NCBI GenBank assembly: GCA_964019055.1
Contig: OZ025213.1
Span: 13,499,702-13,563,701, forward strand
Source: Anthopleura xanthogrammica
Taxonomy: Eukaryota > Cnidaria > Anthozoa > Actiniaria > Actiniidae
Direction of reading: 5' to 3'
Length of the DNA: 64,000 bases
Below, piece after piece: positions 36,096 to 50,300 of this stretch; the stretch's first letter is position 1, and every line of letters begins with the position of its first letter. The notes below the pieces were generated by a model. It ran no database searches. It worked only from the letters and a program-made list of their open reading frames with translations, and was not told the origin of the DNA. The position numbers and the translations under genes were made by a program.

Positions 36096-39000
36096 AGCAA
36101 AAAGAAAAAAAAACGAAAAATGAATAAAAGAAAGAAAACAAGAAAGAAAGAAAACAAGAAAGAAAGAAAGCAAGAAAAACGGTTTTCTCTTTCTGTGTCA
36201 ATTATAAGAGAATTCATATTCAAAAATTAAGAATCTTTATATGTTCACTTCATGTCTTGTCACGCCTCAGTTTCAAATTTTTCTTTTCCTGGATTCGAAA
36301 AAAAAGTCCTCCGTATCAGTAATTCTCCCACTTACAATTTCCCTCGTATGATATAGCTAAAAACACCCACTAAAACAAACCTTCTGGTAGTCAAACGAAC
36401 CACAAGTTTGGCTGTTATTAAACTTTGATAGATAGATTGATGAAGGTACGAGGGATTGACAGTTACATTATTGTAAATATAATACACACGTACAGTTAAA
36501 TTATTTAGTAGTTTAGTTAGGCTGGTAAAACTAAGTGCTTTTATGTGTAGAAGTTTTCGTTTCGGCTTGAAAACATTAATGATTAAACTATATGCTAACA
36601 TTGATATTGTAGTCAGATACGCCTATCCATATAAAACATCTGCACTAGAATGCCATTATAGATATAGAAAGTTTATATATATAATATTAATTTACGAACG
36701 AAAGATATATTCATGTGCAGATCCCTTCATGTTTGCAGCTTATAAAGAGCACTTTTTCATTGCCTTGTAGAAAATATTCTCGAATAGGAAACACACCTTG
36801 TCTTTGAGGATTTCGTAAAAAAATACTTGTGGAACCAAAACAGGAATTCATTTGTCGAGCATTGAAATCATGATATGTATACATAGGCTTGTTAATAAGG
36901 AGTTGTTTTTCTTCCAAGTAGAACAGCTGAGAAGCTAGTGAAACAATGATCAGCTTTTTTGGTAATTTATGATCGAGAGCAAGACCTCTTTTCTCGCCAA
37001 TACTATACTCTTTCTCGCTCAAAAGGTGTAAAAAAGTAAATTTAAAAAAAGTAAAAGAGTAAATTTTTCGTTTTTTTAAAAATATATATCAATTTCGTCT
37101 AAATTTTGACAATTTTCGGCTAAATTTAAGGCAACGAAGAACCATAAGAACCCGTTTCAGAGAAAAAGATAAAAAAAAAAAGAGTTTGAGCAATGAATTT
37201 TAGCATGGCCGTTTTGCATTTATATTTCTTCAAACTGGGCTACCAGATGGTCAATTTTGTGAAGCTAGGAGAAGCAAGGGACTCGGAAACAATGATATAG
37301 ACTAAACAAACTTATAACACTCCCGAACAAAAACAATTCAACAAATTCCAGAATTAAGAAAACCACCTCCCTGAAGGAACCAATGGTTAGATATTGAGAT
37401 TAACAGCTCGATTGATTCAGGTTTGGTTCATAATTTAGAGACGTTCAATGGAAAATACAGTTACTTTCACTTAACGTGTTCGCGGGCGCAGCAGGTGTTG
37501 AATTAGTTGCTAAGTTACGATGTTGGTTGCCGTGGTTACAGTTAAACTTATGGAATAAGTGGTCTTTAATTCGTATCAATTTCCTCGATCCCCGTTAAAA
37601 TATTCACATATCAGATAGATAAGGTTAAGATCGATCTCTTAGTTTCCCCACGTGAAGCCAATGAAATTCAAGTCTAAGAAATTAATCTTGCAAACTATAT
37701 ATATATATATTCTTTCTGGTTTTGATGTGCAAACTGAGTGCTTTACATATTGATAAGTACGGTAACACGAAATTTGGTTTCTCCTCTGACCTATCTTTTT
37801 GGACGCCTAAAATAATTTATTAGTGGTTTTTTGAACTGCGTTGGAAAATGTCTTCAGAAACGCTTCATTGGACGCAGGAGGAAAGAGAGGTATTGCATAT
37901 ACATTTTTTAAAATTTTTATCTTTAGTTTATGTTAACGTTTATGCACGCGGTAAAGGGGCTAATTTGGAAACGTCGTCGACTGATCACCGTTACCATCGA
38001 TTCTACCCTCGCGATTTGTCAGCTTTCACTCCCAGTTTTATTCGAACTCCTTTCAGCAAAAAACAATACTTTCAATATTATTTTATTAATTTTCCAACAC
38101 GATTTCTGCACGTGTTTCAATATTTCTATTCATTTTTTCTTCAATGTCCTATTCATATTTCTTCTCCTCGCCATATGGTATGGAAATCAAGGAGAAAATC
38201 CGACTGTTTACTTAGGCAAAACCAAGTATTTGTTATTCCACTCACCCGACGGCCGTAACCATCTTATATCAGTAGATTGTTTGTTTTACAACTTCAACAT
38301 TTGCGTCCTCTTTTTACCTTCGTTTTATTTTTGTCAGTTTTTATTGATTCTTAGAATATTAGATCCTAGAGTTTTATTTATTATATAGCAACCTTTGTAC
38401 GATAAGAAATAACGTGTTATAAATTAAAAAATATGTTTTCGTTCCATTGTTTTTCTGATTGCGCTATTCTGTTGAGATCTTAACAGAGAAAAGGAGTCTA
38501 GTTTTCATCTCAAAAAAATTCACTGATGAATTTGAAAATGTTTGTTTTCACAGACTCAATTCTCGATTTCCGTTATTACACTTGGTACCACTACTACCAG
38601 AATCCTTTTCGTAGTTCCTTTTGTTGGGCTACACCATCATTTTGCGACTCTCAAAGAAGTTCAAATATTTGAGTAAGAAAAAAAATTTAAGGAGGATTCT
38701 AGTGGTAGTGGTATCAAGAGGAATGGTAAAGTGAAATTCTAACGCACTTAGTTAGCAATTCCTACTTTCTTCCCTCTTTAATTATTCAGTGGAATAATAG
38801 GAAGCGTCCGTCCATCAATAAACCAAATATTTTTTGAAATTAAAATTAAAATTTGCTCAAGGCGATTCGCGCGGATCTTTTGATATCTAAATACTAAATA
38901 TTGTTGCCATAGAAACCGAGCCCTTAAAATATTCTACGATATATTCATATACATATAATAATGCGTCTATTTATACGTATCTTAGGAGTAAAGCAATTTG

Positions 39001-39647
39001 GACTCGCTTATCTCAATTGGACTTAAAATGTGGCTGCACAAAGTGGGCTAATGTAGTATTATTCGAAACGCGACCTCCTACGAAGAAAGGGAGTTCATTT
39101 TTGATCACTTTGTTATAAAACATTCCTAGTAGCTCTACTTCAAACTATGTTAAGTTGCCGCTTCACTTTACGAACTCTCGTTGTTAAATTCACTCCAAAG
39201 TTCAATAACTGTGCCGTACTGGGCTTAGGAGTCAACTAACTAGAACTCTAACTAATTACAGCGATACTGACTTCATGTGACGTAAGGCCTTGTCATTCAT
39301 GTGCCAACCAGAGATGGATTGGCTGTTAAAATAAAGCAACTTGTTAAGAGCTTTTATGAAAATGGTTGGTACACATGTTAGTACACATGAAGTATCGCTA
39401 TTAATAACTCTAGATTCAATTCTGCGTTAGCGCTTTTACACCATCTAAAATAAACCCATGTCAAGTGTCAATGCATTCACCTGCTAGACTACACGCTGTC
39501 TTCAATTCAAAACAAAATTAAAACAGGGAACAAAATGACCGTCCATGTTGGTTATCAAGAATGAACTCCATTTCTTTTCAGGAGGTTGCATTTCAAATAA
39601 TACTATAATTTAGCCTACTTTGAAAGATATATAATGCATATATTTAA

Positions 39648-39830
39648 GGGGGCTTTCATTTATTACTGTATGGGGGGGGGGGGGGGAGGGTCGGCAATAT
39701 TGGGGGTCACGTTATTTTCGGAAGCTATATAAAGGGAGGGGGGGTTGTTACTAATTGTTGCAGCTTTATAGGGGTTTAGTAAAAACAACTTGGTGAAATA
39801 TAGGGGGAGTATGATATTTTTGCCAACCAT
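39648..39830 (+). mobile_element. Half copy of the AGGGGGCTTTCATTTATTAC MITE
   Basis: The left end and G-rich interior match 13428-13690 in order (AAGGGGGCTTTCATTTATTA, then GTCGGCAATATTGGGG, then TTTTTGCCAACC), but the right inverted end is absent. The sequence changes at about 39830 to the element at 39840-39998. Confidence 0.7.
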
Positions 39831-39839
39831 CACATCCTC

Positions 39840-39998
39840 TACAGATCCCAGCGTGTTTATTTCACAATACAGAGATATAAGCAGCCGTTTTATATTGCTT
39901 TCATAAAATATTTTTGAACGAATTGTCCTCTGATATAAACACAGTAGCCAGCCAATCAGCGAGCGCTTTATATCTCAAGTATATGTATATATATCAAC
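39840..39998 (-). mobile_element. Dispersed element with GATCCCAGCGTG end
   Basis: Words AGATCCCAGCGTGTTTAT, AATATTTTTGAACGAATT, CCTCTGATATAAACAC and CCAGCCAATCAGCG appear in reverse order and complement in 44985-45175, so the two loci share one family. Confidence 0.6.
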
Positions 39999-42900
39999 AG
40001 AGCATATGTAGTTATATTGTGAGTGACCGTTTGCTAACGGGAGGCAATTAGCTTAGATATTTTGTACACTTAATAGGACTTATAATTTTATAGTGTTAAA
40101 TTTCCCGCTTTTCTCTTGAAAATGGCTAAACCAGGTCGTTTTTGGGAATTGATATCTGACAGGTGTCCTGCCACAAGCATAATTCAACTTTAATATTCAT
40201 TATAATTCATTATAATATATGTCGCAATAGCCGTACAACTTCATAGGCTATAACGTTAAAATGAATTTTACACGTAGATCCTTAAATATTGTTACGTCTT
40301 TGATGTTTGTTATCAATGCATGTAAATCTTCAGGAGGTCCTTTCTTCGTCAGTTCTGTTTATTTGAGCAGTTTAATGTCACGTACGGAGCCGGTAAGTTT
40401 CCTTAATACATGTCAAAACTCTCCTTGTGAACACTCTTGTTAGCAACCAGGTCTAGCTACGACCGGACCACGATTTTGAAACCCCGTTTGCGTTGTCGCT
40501 TATGACTCGAGAACTCATTCTCGTTAGTAACCAGTTCTAGTGACGACCACTTTTTCGACTTCCCGAGGTGGTCACTTACGAGAGCTTCGACTGCATATAG
40601 TTTGCGTATCGGGGTCTCTATACACCGGGATAGAGAATCCTTTCATCTTTTCCCTTTTTTCTCTTTCTTCTTGTTTTCTATTCTTTCCTTTCCTTCTGTA
40701 ACTCTCTCTCTTCTTTCGCCGGCTTCAAGTTTCTCACAGGTATTCCTTTTCTCATTTTTTCTTTCTTTTCTCGCTTCCATTCAATCGCTACCTATTTCCG
40801 TTCCCTCTCTTTCCAATCAACAAGCCAAATGATCGCTAATCATCTTCCCATATATTTATGCCTTTACAGATCTATATTTAATCAATTAAAGACTCTAACT
40901 CACCTCAGGAAGCGACATGTGACAATATGATAACTAGAAATAATGACTGTGTTTCAGTCTAGCTCCAAGCTATCAATTCAGTTCCAATAGAAAGACAGCG
41001 ATGGCACTTAAAAAACCTCCTAAACCAATACTATTCACTATACTTAAAAAAATACCAGTCCCCAGACTGAAGTCGCTGCTCCTCGGATGGTGTAGAAGAT
41101 ATGCGTCAGTATTGGTAAACAGAATAGAAGGGCGAAATGTCGGATGAAAGCTGTACAAACGCGCGTGTCGGGTACGTAAGGAATTCTGTTATTGATTTTC
41201 TACATCAAGTTGGAGTTCAACGAGTGCCTGGCTCACCGTACGAAAATGATCCCTTTCTTGTAAGTAGCTACGCATTTTTAAGGCATATGTTTTTAGCTAA
41301 GAATAACCTTCGTACACGACGATAGTTTAGGTCGCTTAACTTCTGAAGTTCTCTAGCAAGTATAGGAACGAAAAGTTGCTTTATTTTATCCAACGAATGA
41401 TGCTGAACTTGTTAGATTTGAACAGCTACCTTAATGCAACCCAAGATGCGGTTCATATAGTTTTTTTTCACGAGAAACTACGAGGATTAACTTCAAAAAT
41501 ATAACCTTTAACACAAATCACTTCCATATCCAAAGCCGCATAATGCAGCACTTAAAATCTTCGTTGTGTACACATGATATTGAAGATTCGTCCAATTAAC
41601 GCTACTCCGTGCATGTGAAGTCTAAAAACTCTTTTAGTGCACTGAAGTGCGGGCAATTTTAGCTAGGTTCAAAGCTATCTTTATTTCCTACGCCATGAAA
41701 CGTCTTTGAAATTTCTCATTATTGAGCTCAAAGTCATGTTATATTGATGGTATTCATGTTGGTCTAGACCGGCAGGGTCAGTCAACATTTCAACTCAAAA
41801 AAATTCAACTTAGGAAATTCAAAACGTCAGTAAAAATATCTCGTTTTATTCCACAGCGTTTGAAAACAGTTCAATCAGAAAATCACACTAAAATTTAGCA
41901 CAATTTTCGAGTTTTTTTTTTCTCACGACGACCCAACCATTCCATTAGATGAAGTCCTTTTTGTGGCTTGTTTGTAACGTAACCACATGCTTACTTTAAG
42001 AAGTCGAGTTTAGTTTTCAAGAAAAGCTTGTTTTATTTGCGTTAATTTGACAGTATTTCAGAAATTTCAAAAGTAACAAGAACAGAGTTTTGGAAACTGA
42101 TAATTTTACTCGGTGGAGATACTGTTTTTAAATTTAAATGAAGGAAAAAGGTCTAGTTTGCATATCAGGATACGTATTTTGAATTGCATGTAAGCTTGCT
42201 CCAGGCTGTTAGTTTTCGTTAATAGATATTTTAAGAATCTGTAACAAAAATTCGGGGAAAACCTCTTCATTGCACTTTATAAATAGTTCCCCGATCCCAT
42301 CAACAACAGCGATTATCACCCAATCAGTTTAGCCTTTCTCGCGGTTGATTCCACATCTTGAGTTTTGATCTAATACCCGTGAAAAATAAAGATAACCAAA
42401 CTTTGTTTTCTCATACTCGTATGTTTTCTTTATTTATCAAGCTTGATTATTCCATTATCCAGACATTTAATGCCCTCCAAACTCTCTTCTTTCCCCTGAG
42501 ATCGCCGGAAAGAGCCACAGCGGTATAGTATTTCCTTACAAGTCCCACAAAAGCATTAAATCGGCCGCCACTAAAGGAAAAAAATCACATGTTATTGAAT
42601 ACCCCTTTTTCTTAATTTTCCATCCGCGAGTTTTGTTTACATCTATGTTTAACCTTCATGCTCTTTAGAACATTTTTCTTTTTGTGTTCTGCTGTCAGTC
42701 TTGTCGCATTTTCACTTGATATATGCTAATCTACGACCCCATTCATTATTTACCGATGACTACCTGATACGTCTGTTGATCAGGCAACGACTGTGCGAGA
42801 CCGTGAATAAGCCTTTAATTTTTTTAATATTGGTAGGTAGTTAAAGATTTCATATAGTTTTGTGCATGTTAGTGCATAATTATTGCACCGGGTGTTTCTT

Positions 42901-44939
42901 GTAACACAGGGAAACCAAAGGTGGTATGTGACTGAGTACGGATAATTGTAATACCTTACTGTCAAAACCCAGCTAAATTTTAAGGCCTAAAGGCACGCTT
43001 TTTAATATATATACCAAGAAGCTTTTTTGTGGAACAAAGTTAATTTACCCTAAGATTACATATCTCGTTAGTTCAAATAAGGCTTACTAGTAAATTACAG
43101 ATTCAAATTTAGATTTAAAAATGTATTTTGTGTTTAGACCCAAAATTAAACCGCTTATATTTGCTAGATAATGCTTTAAATACAATATAATTGAAACATG
43201 ATTGTAAGATTGTTAGTTTAAGTTCAAGTTTTGACTCCTAAAAATTAATATTTTTCGACGATTTGATGACGTTAAACTTGTAACTAAGATTATAACACTG
43301 TAAATAATCATCCAGCCGACTGCAGAGCATTATGGGTCAGTTTTAATTTCTTTGCCTTTTTATCGAGCTGTTGTTTCCTTGCAACTGAGTCACACGACTT
43401 AGTACATTTCTGTGAGTTTTGAAAGTGTTTCTTTAGAGCCGCCATTTTTTTTTTTGTTGTTGTTGGAAAGAGCAAGATGGCGGCTTTGTTTCACCAAACA
43501 ACTCTAACATTTCAAACTAGATTACTTTTTCTTATTCTGGTGGTTATTCATTAAGAGAAATATCGATGTCGCAAGAGTCAGTGAATAAGCTAGACTGCGA
43601 GCAGTCCCTCTATTTCCCTTGTTCTGTCTGCCGCTGGTATGTTTTGGGTTAGTTTAGCCGAGGGAGATTGGTTGTGAGTCAATTCGCTAAAGCCGCCATT
43701 TTGTTACACAAAACAATGATTTTAGTTTTGATTTTCCGTTATTGAAGTAAGTTGTTTTTAGTAAAATAACAAATGGAGTATAAAACTAAGTAAAGTTCAA
43801 TAAATGAACAATAAATCCAGAAACTACACTGTAAGCTTTCACGGTTAACCACCATCATGTGTTGACCCCACATTACGAACTTTCTTAAGTGTTTTCAAGT
43901 CCCGATTTTTTTAAAAAGATTTTGTGGTTAAGAGTAGTCACGGTATTAGAAAGAATTACTGTAATTAAACAGGAAGTTCCCGAGACAATAAATTAATTGC
44001 TTAAACTGAAGCAAGTTCCGTTTATTTTTCGCCGAGTATCGGACATATTGTCCGAAATCTTTAGGGCAATGATGGACTAAAACTCAATTGTCTCCTGTAC
44101 GTACAAGAACATCACTGATCTAAGTAATTAATTGTCGGAATTGAAGAAGAATTGCGGAAGAATTCCAAAACATAGATGAGTTTCCTAAACATAAAAGCGC
44201 GTTACAAAATCGAAGAGGTTTGTTTTCAAGTATAGGTAGACTAATCGGTTACAGAAACTAATTTTGAAGACCATCATCTTGGAGATTTGCTGATAAGAGT
44301 CTAATGGGAAAAGGAGGGGGAGAGATGGAAATGGAAGGCATGGAAGGAAAAGAATAAATGTAAAGAGGGGCATTAGAGAAACAAAGAAAGAAATAGAGAA
44401 ACAAACAAAAGGAAAGGAGCAAGAAAGAGAGAGAAAAAGAAAGAAAGAAAGAAGTCGAAAAAGATGTTTTACGATCAAATTGCTTTTAACGATGCGTCTT
44501 ACAAAATGAAGTATTTCCTGAAGATGGCGGAAATCCCTAGCGACGTTTTCCTATAATTCTAATAGATGACTGAGAAGGATAATTTACAAACCACTAGACT
44601 AATGTTGGCGCAAATTCTTAGTAAAGTAAACACGGGCTCAACAGTGTCTCCTTCTGTTCGCTTATCATGTTTTAAAAAAACAAACATATTAGAGTGGGTT
44701 TTGATGAAACACGTCGTTTGTTAGCCACTACCGCAGTCCTCTTGAAAAATTTCCATCTTTACTCAGTAACTGCGATCTTATTCTACTCAGCTAAGCGTCA
44801 TTATCATTATCACCACTTTCCACTGGTCACGCACAACGCATTCAGTCAAGGTTGCAAGGTTCAAGTTTAAATAATCCTTTGAAACTACCTCGCAGCCTCA
44901 TTTTTAATGCTTTGCCTGTGACCAGTGAACCGAAGTAGT

Positions 44940-45310
44940 ATCTTAAATATTTTATAAATGTATGTATAAAATATTTAAAATATAATTCACGCGCTGATTG
45001 GCTGGATAAAGCATTTGAGATATATTGAGTATATTACGCGCGCGCTGATAAGCTGGCTACCGTGTAAATATATCAGAGGACAGAGACACACTCGCGCAAA
45101 ATCCTTCAAAAATATTTTATAAAAGTAATATGAAACGGTTCATTTGTCTTTGTTTGTGATATAAACACTCTTGGAGCTGGAGAACACTCAAAAATTGAGC
45201 AAGGAAAGCACTTGGCTACGCCTCGTGTTCCTAAGTTTGTTTCTGTCGTTCTCTATAGATCCCAGCGTGCTTATATCACGATAAAGAGACATGCGCACAC
45301 GTTATATATT
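44940..45310 (+). mobile_element. Dispersed element with internal inversion (relative of 39840-39998)
   Basis: CGCTGATTGGCTGG, ATATCAGAGGACA, TTCAAAAATATTTTATAAAA and GTGATATAAACAC match the complement of 39840-39998. A further piece at about 45255-45310 (AGATCCCAGCGTGCTTATA) matches in the opposite direction, so the locus is an inverted pair. Confidence 0.6.
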
Positions 45311-47386
45311 GGTTTAATATTAAAGGTCTTTCTCATTTCCTATGGTGAAGTTAATAGAAAAACGACAATTAAGTTGGTCTATCAAGATATATACTGGTCA
45401 AGTATTTCTTTAGTTTGTCCTTCAAGTGACTGACACAATGTGTTGAGATTCTTAAATTAAACTTTGTAATTGACTAGTATGCTTAAAGATAAACCCTTTA
45501 TTGCCTAGCCGATAATTTTATTAAATTTTTATTTGGAGGTTATTACAGAGGAAGAAAGTTATTAAAATCTTGTAACTACACCTAATCGGCTTATTAGAAC
45601 TAGACGGGTTAAATTGAAGTTTATTTCCCACCGAAATAAAGAAGAGGATTCAGTTCAGTTGAAACGATTCAAGATTGTACAACCTTCTTATAACCAAAAA
45701 CAATTGGAGTATATATATATATATTATCTTTCGCTATTATTGACTTATAATATCGTTCGTTAACGAAGACGATCAGTCGCGGAGAGAAACACGTTGTGAA
45801 TGGTCAGTGGACTCCTTCATAACGGGTTGTTTGTCAAAGTAAGCTCAATCTTGATACCTTGTGATTCCTTTGCGGTAAGAATTTGAAAAATATCTCTATC
45901 ACTTGTTTTTTTAATGCTATTATTTTTAATGCAAGTTCTTTTTTCCAAATTTTTGTCAGTTCTTTATGCAAACTTTGTAGCTATGTTTACGATTTCATTT
46001 TCGCCCATAAAGTAGGGTCGTGGCCGAAGTCAACCAGGAAACCCTCAAGGGTACTTCGCTTCTCCCTTATTAAATACGTATCTCTAAATGTATGTAGTTT
46101 ATTTCCTTCATCTATATATTAGAAAAACAGTTTTTTACAAAGGCAAGAGACAACAAAAGCTAAGAGGAAGTAAATAATTTGTTTCAAGAGCAAAAAATTG
46201 AACAATCTTGTTCAATAACTACCCATAAGCGTCTTAATGTCTGAAAATTCTCCGAACATTATTATGGTAAACCCCATTAATGATATAAATGAAGACTTGT
46301 TGGCGCTTTAGGTATTCTTCCGTGAAATACTCTCTTATTCTAATTGTTATACGAAGGGATTTTTATGGATTATATCTTTAAAGTCACATACAGTCTAATC
46401 ACAAACGCATATAACAAGCGGAAACGAAAAGGAAATCAAATTTTACATCGTTTTGTACTATTTAATTTCGCCTGCCAAAAAACGAGGACCAAAATTATTG
46501 CAATATCGTTTTTAATATAGTTTTGAGACTTTAGTCTTCGGGCAAAGTACTAAAAAATATATAATAGATTGCTTGTATAAAAATGCTATGAATAAAGCCG
46601 CCATCTTTATTTTTGCCTATCTTGTTTTCTAAACAAAATGGCGGCCGATATGATCTTGCATCAATCCGCGAGAAACTGGACTTTAATGTTTGTGCCTTAG
46701 GCGGGCATTTAGAAAAAGGCTCGGTGTTTTGTTGATCAGAAAAGGTAGTAGTCATCGTGTTTGACGGCACTGCACTCAGTGCCTTTTCCTATGTTTTCCC
46801 ATAGCTAATAACTAAGGTTTGCCCATTATGGACTCCGTGTTTTTCTCCGTGTTTATTATGGCGAATTTGGATATCATTTAGATTTTGAATGTAAACTCTC
46901 CCGTCGTATTTCAAAAGCAAGAAACTGTCTGTTTCTGGTTTTCTTATCGATCTAATTTACCAGTGAAATAGTGATTTGTTTTTTTCTTTTCTTTATTATC
47001 GAGTCTCGCGGTCACGTCCTCTTTGTTCTGGTAGGCTCACGATTCCGTAGCCAGGACCGATTAGGTCATTTGCGGTGCAGCCCTGTTCCTAGGTGATATC
47101 TAAATATGCCTCTCGCTGAAGGTGGAGTCATTGTTTAGACATGCTATCGTTTCTGATATCTCAAGCCTGGATATTACATTATAGTTCAAAAACAACACTA
47201 CAATTTGTAAGCAAAGAATACAAACTAAGTTTCTTATCCAATATTATTAAGAATCGATAAAACGTATCTAGAGGAGAGATCCATTGGATCACTGATACTT
47301 AGATATATACTTCAAAGTCTTTGACACGATGCAGTAAAAAATTTCCAGTAATAAATAAATAAGTTTTGTGGAAAGCAAGAGATAAG

Positions 47387-50300
47387 ATGTTCAGCGCAAG
47401 GGAAGAATTCCCCGAAGTAGAAGATCCTGAAATCCACGCACAAGTAAGAATCATTCTAAGATCTTCATAAAAAGTTAAGAATTTTTTCGCTATTCTTTAT
47501 TCTAATGTATCGATAACATACTCCTTAAAGACGTGTTATGCCTTATAATTAAGTTTCCTTTTTATTTCAAATACTGTAATGGAGATATTTCTACTTTTGT
47601 TGTTGTTGCTTAAATTCGAAAACAATTTTTTGAAGTTATCTTGTGTTGTGACTCCATAATTCGACAAAGGAGCGCGCGAACTTATTAGCGCAATTGTTTT
47701 CTTCCTCTTAGTTCAAAGCAACGCACGTGTCCCTCTTTTATGTTTATAAACCAGAAGTGCCAGCAAAGTGAACCAAGTTGGCAGACGACATACAAAGTTG
47801 TACCCTTGTAACACCTGTAGTGTGAATATATCTTCAACTTGAGCGATTTGAAGGCTTTCAGACTTGGCCATGATTTCTTATTGAAAGCGTTACAGTACTA
47901 GAATCAGGAGAACAAAAAGAACACTTCAAGTAAGGTTTTTATGTATATATTTTCCCGAAGACGTTGAATTCTAAGAGAGCCTTAATTGTTTACAATTTTC
48001 TATAAGATTTTTTCGCTTAGAAGCACGGGAACACCGATGTATTTTAGCACTTTGGTATTCTTGCTTTAATGATGGGAGTTATAGCATATCACTTTTACTA
48101 TCACCAGAATTCCGTGGACATTTACAGATTGGGAAGCCATCTAAATTCTTTAATATTACATTAGTTACTCCTATTGTTCTTCGGTAAAACGCCTTTTTCA
48201 ATTTACAATGAAGACAAACAGTAATCAGTTAACAGCTGGTGAATATTGATCGTGCAATACGTGGAATGTCTTCCATCGGAATCATTAATGAACACGTACA
48301 GGGTAAAGAAATCATCCAGCACTTAAAGAGAGAAGATCCTCAACGGTTCACACTTAGAAAGGTTGTCTTAGCTCGCTAATTTAGGTACTGAATTTCGTCA
48401 AAACATTCCATGTCTTATGTCTTTAAACCCACATGTGACCAATTTCGACATTAGGCTTGATACTGACGAATACGTTTTTGGTAATTAAAGAAAGTGCGAC
48501 AAACCAAAAAATACAGCCAAAACTTTAACAGCAATGTCACTGACAGAATTAGAACGTAGAATTGACGCGAGTAAGTTTTGAGTCGAGCTTCTTACATGAT
48601 AAGTTAGTTGAATTATTTAATGTTTTGGCGTACATGTGACGGATAAATTGTTTACTGTCTGGATTACAAATTGAGTTACTTTGGGAATCATAAACCGCTT
48701 GATAATATACATACGCGGAAAGAAGGAGTGCGACTATCTATGCATTTGGGAGGGTGGGGGTTGTTAGATGGTAAGCCTATTTAAAAATGAAAAATAAATG
48801 CGAATTAACAGTGGATTCAAGAGAGTGGCTCTTCTTCCACTGCATTCCAATCCTCCTTTTCGGCGATATGCTTTCACGTGGTGAATCGTGTTACGGTCAC
48901 CAAAAGGTTCGGACATTGTTGTTGAACTGACATACGATCGTACTAACTTTTGTTCAATTTATCTACTCGATTTTTCTTTTTTGTTTTATATTGTTTTTTT
49001 TCTTCTGATAGTTCTTTTGATTTTCCTGTTCCATTATTACAGTACTCACTTTCCCAGAGTGCTTTGTGAGCTTTGATGCACATTGCCTATTCTAAGAAGT
49101 GGGTACAGAAAGGACGATATGTGACCTTTCAGGGGTGGGGAGCTAGAGGTCAAGGTTGAATCATCGATTACGATCTTTAAACATCTCTATGATGTATACA
49201 CCATAAATAGCTAATTAATATTAACATGTTTGAAAGATAGCCAATTCTATTCGATTGATTAACCTTCGGGAATGAATACCATGTTATCTTGGCACTCGAC
49301 ACCCATTTAATGGAGGATTGGCTAACTTTCACAGTCGCCATGCTGGTTCAATTTAACTGAGGATTTCTTCATGTTATGTTATTTATTATTTCATTTTTTT
49401 TGAAATAGTCATGCAAACCACTCATAAAGCAAACCGCTTGCCTCGGGGCTAATAATAACTTATTTGTTTTTCACATGTTATTAAATACTAGTACTGCATT
49501 AACTTGATCTCCACGTGTGAGCAGACATTGTTTAGACTGTCCGACTACATCTCGAACATCTGACGAGAATTTTGCTCGATGGTTCCGACTACAACCCGAA
49601 AATTTGTCGACCATACGATGTTCGGTGTTAACTAGAATCATGCACTATTTCGTGAGATTGTGGTTGGTTTGTCATATATTACTTCGTAGTGATTTATGGT
49701 TTTTCTGACGTAATCGTTATTGTAAAAGTCATTAAAGTTAAATAGTTTAAAAGAACATGCCATATCCTTGAGAATTATATTTCTTTCCTTTCTTAAAAAG
49801 ATGAAAAATTATGACTCAAAGATTCTAGTTTTGATTATGTTTGACCATGAATCAATAAATGAATGCATATAAGAAAAGTAAGAAAATAAGATAAATAATA
49901 GGAAAAGAAGAAAAAGCAAAATGAGAATTATAAACAGAAGAGAAAAGAAGAAGAAAAAATAAAACAGTTCCAAAAAAAGAACAAATGAAAAATAGAAACG
50001 AAAGAATAAAAATAATATTTTCGTTCATCCAATCAGATGCCATCTATATCACGTGATTTCTCATCAAAGTAATTAGCTTTTACCCGCTTTTGATCAGCTC
50101 TTGACCATATGTTCTTGGCTTGCAAACCAAACAACACACAGTTATCAAACTAGTTTTTATTCTTCAATTTTTTCTCAATGGCAGCCAACATGGTACGTAT
50201 TCTTACGAATTACTTTTCATATTTTTATTCAAACACTCTTCACTATATAAGCCTGCTTAATTCTGTAGTTAAATTCAATAGTATATGTTTTTTTATACAA

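Noticed and set aside
48535..48571. ATG-led mini-exon in K+ channel intron 1
   Set aside because: Its donor leaves phase 1, which would shift the frame at 51478.
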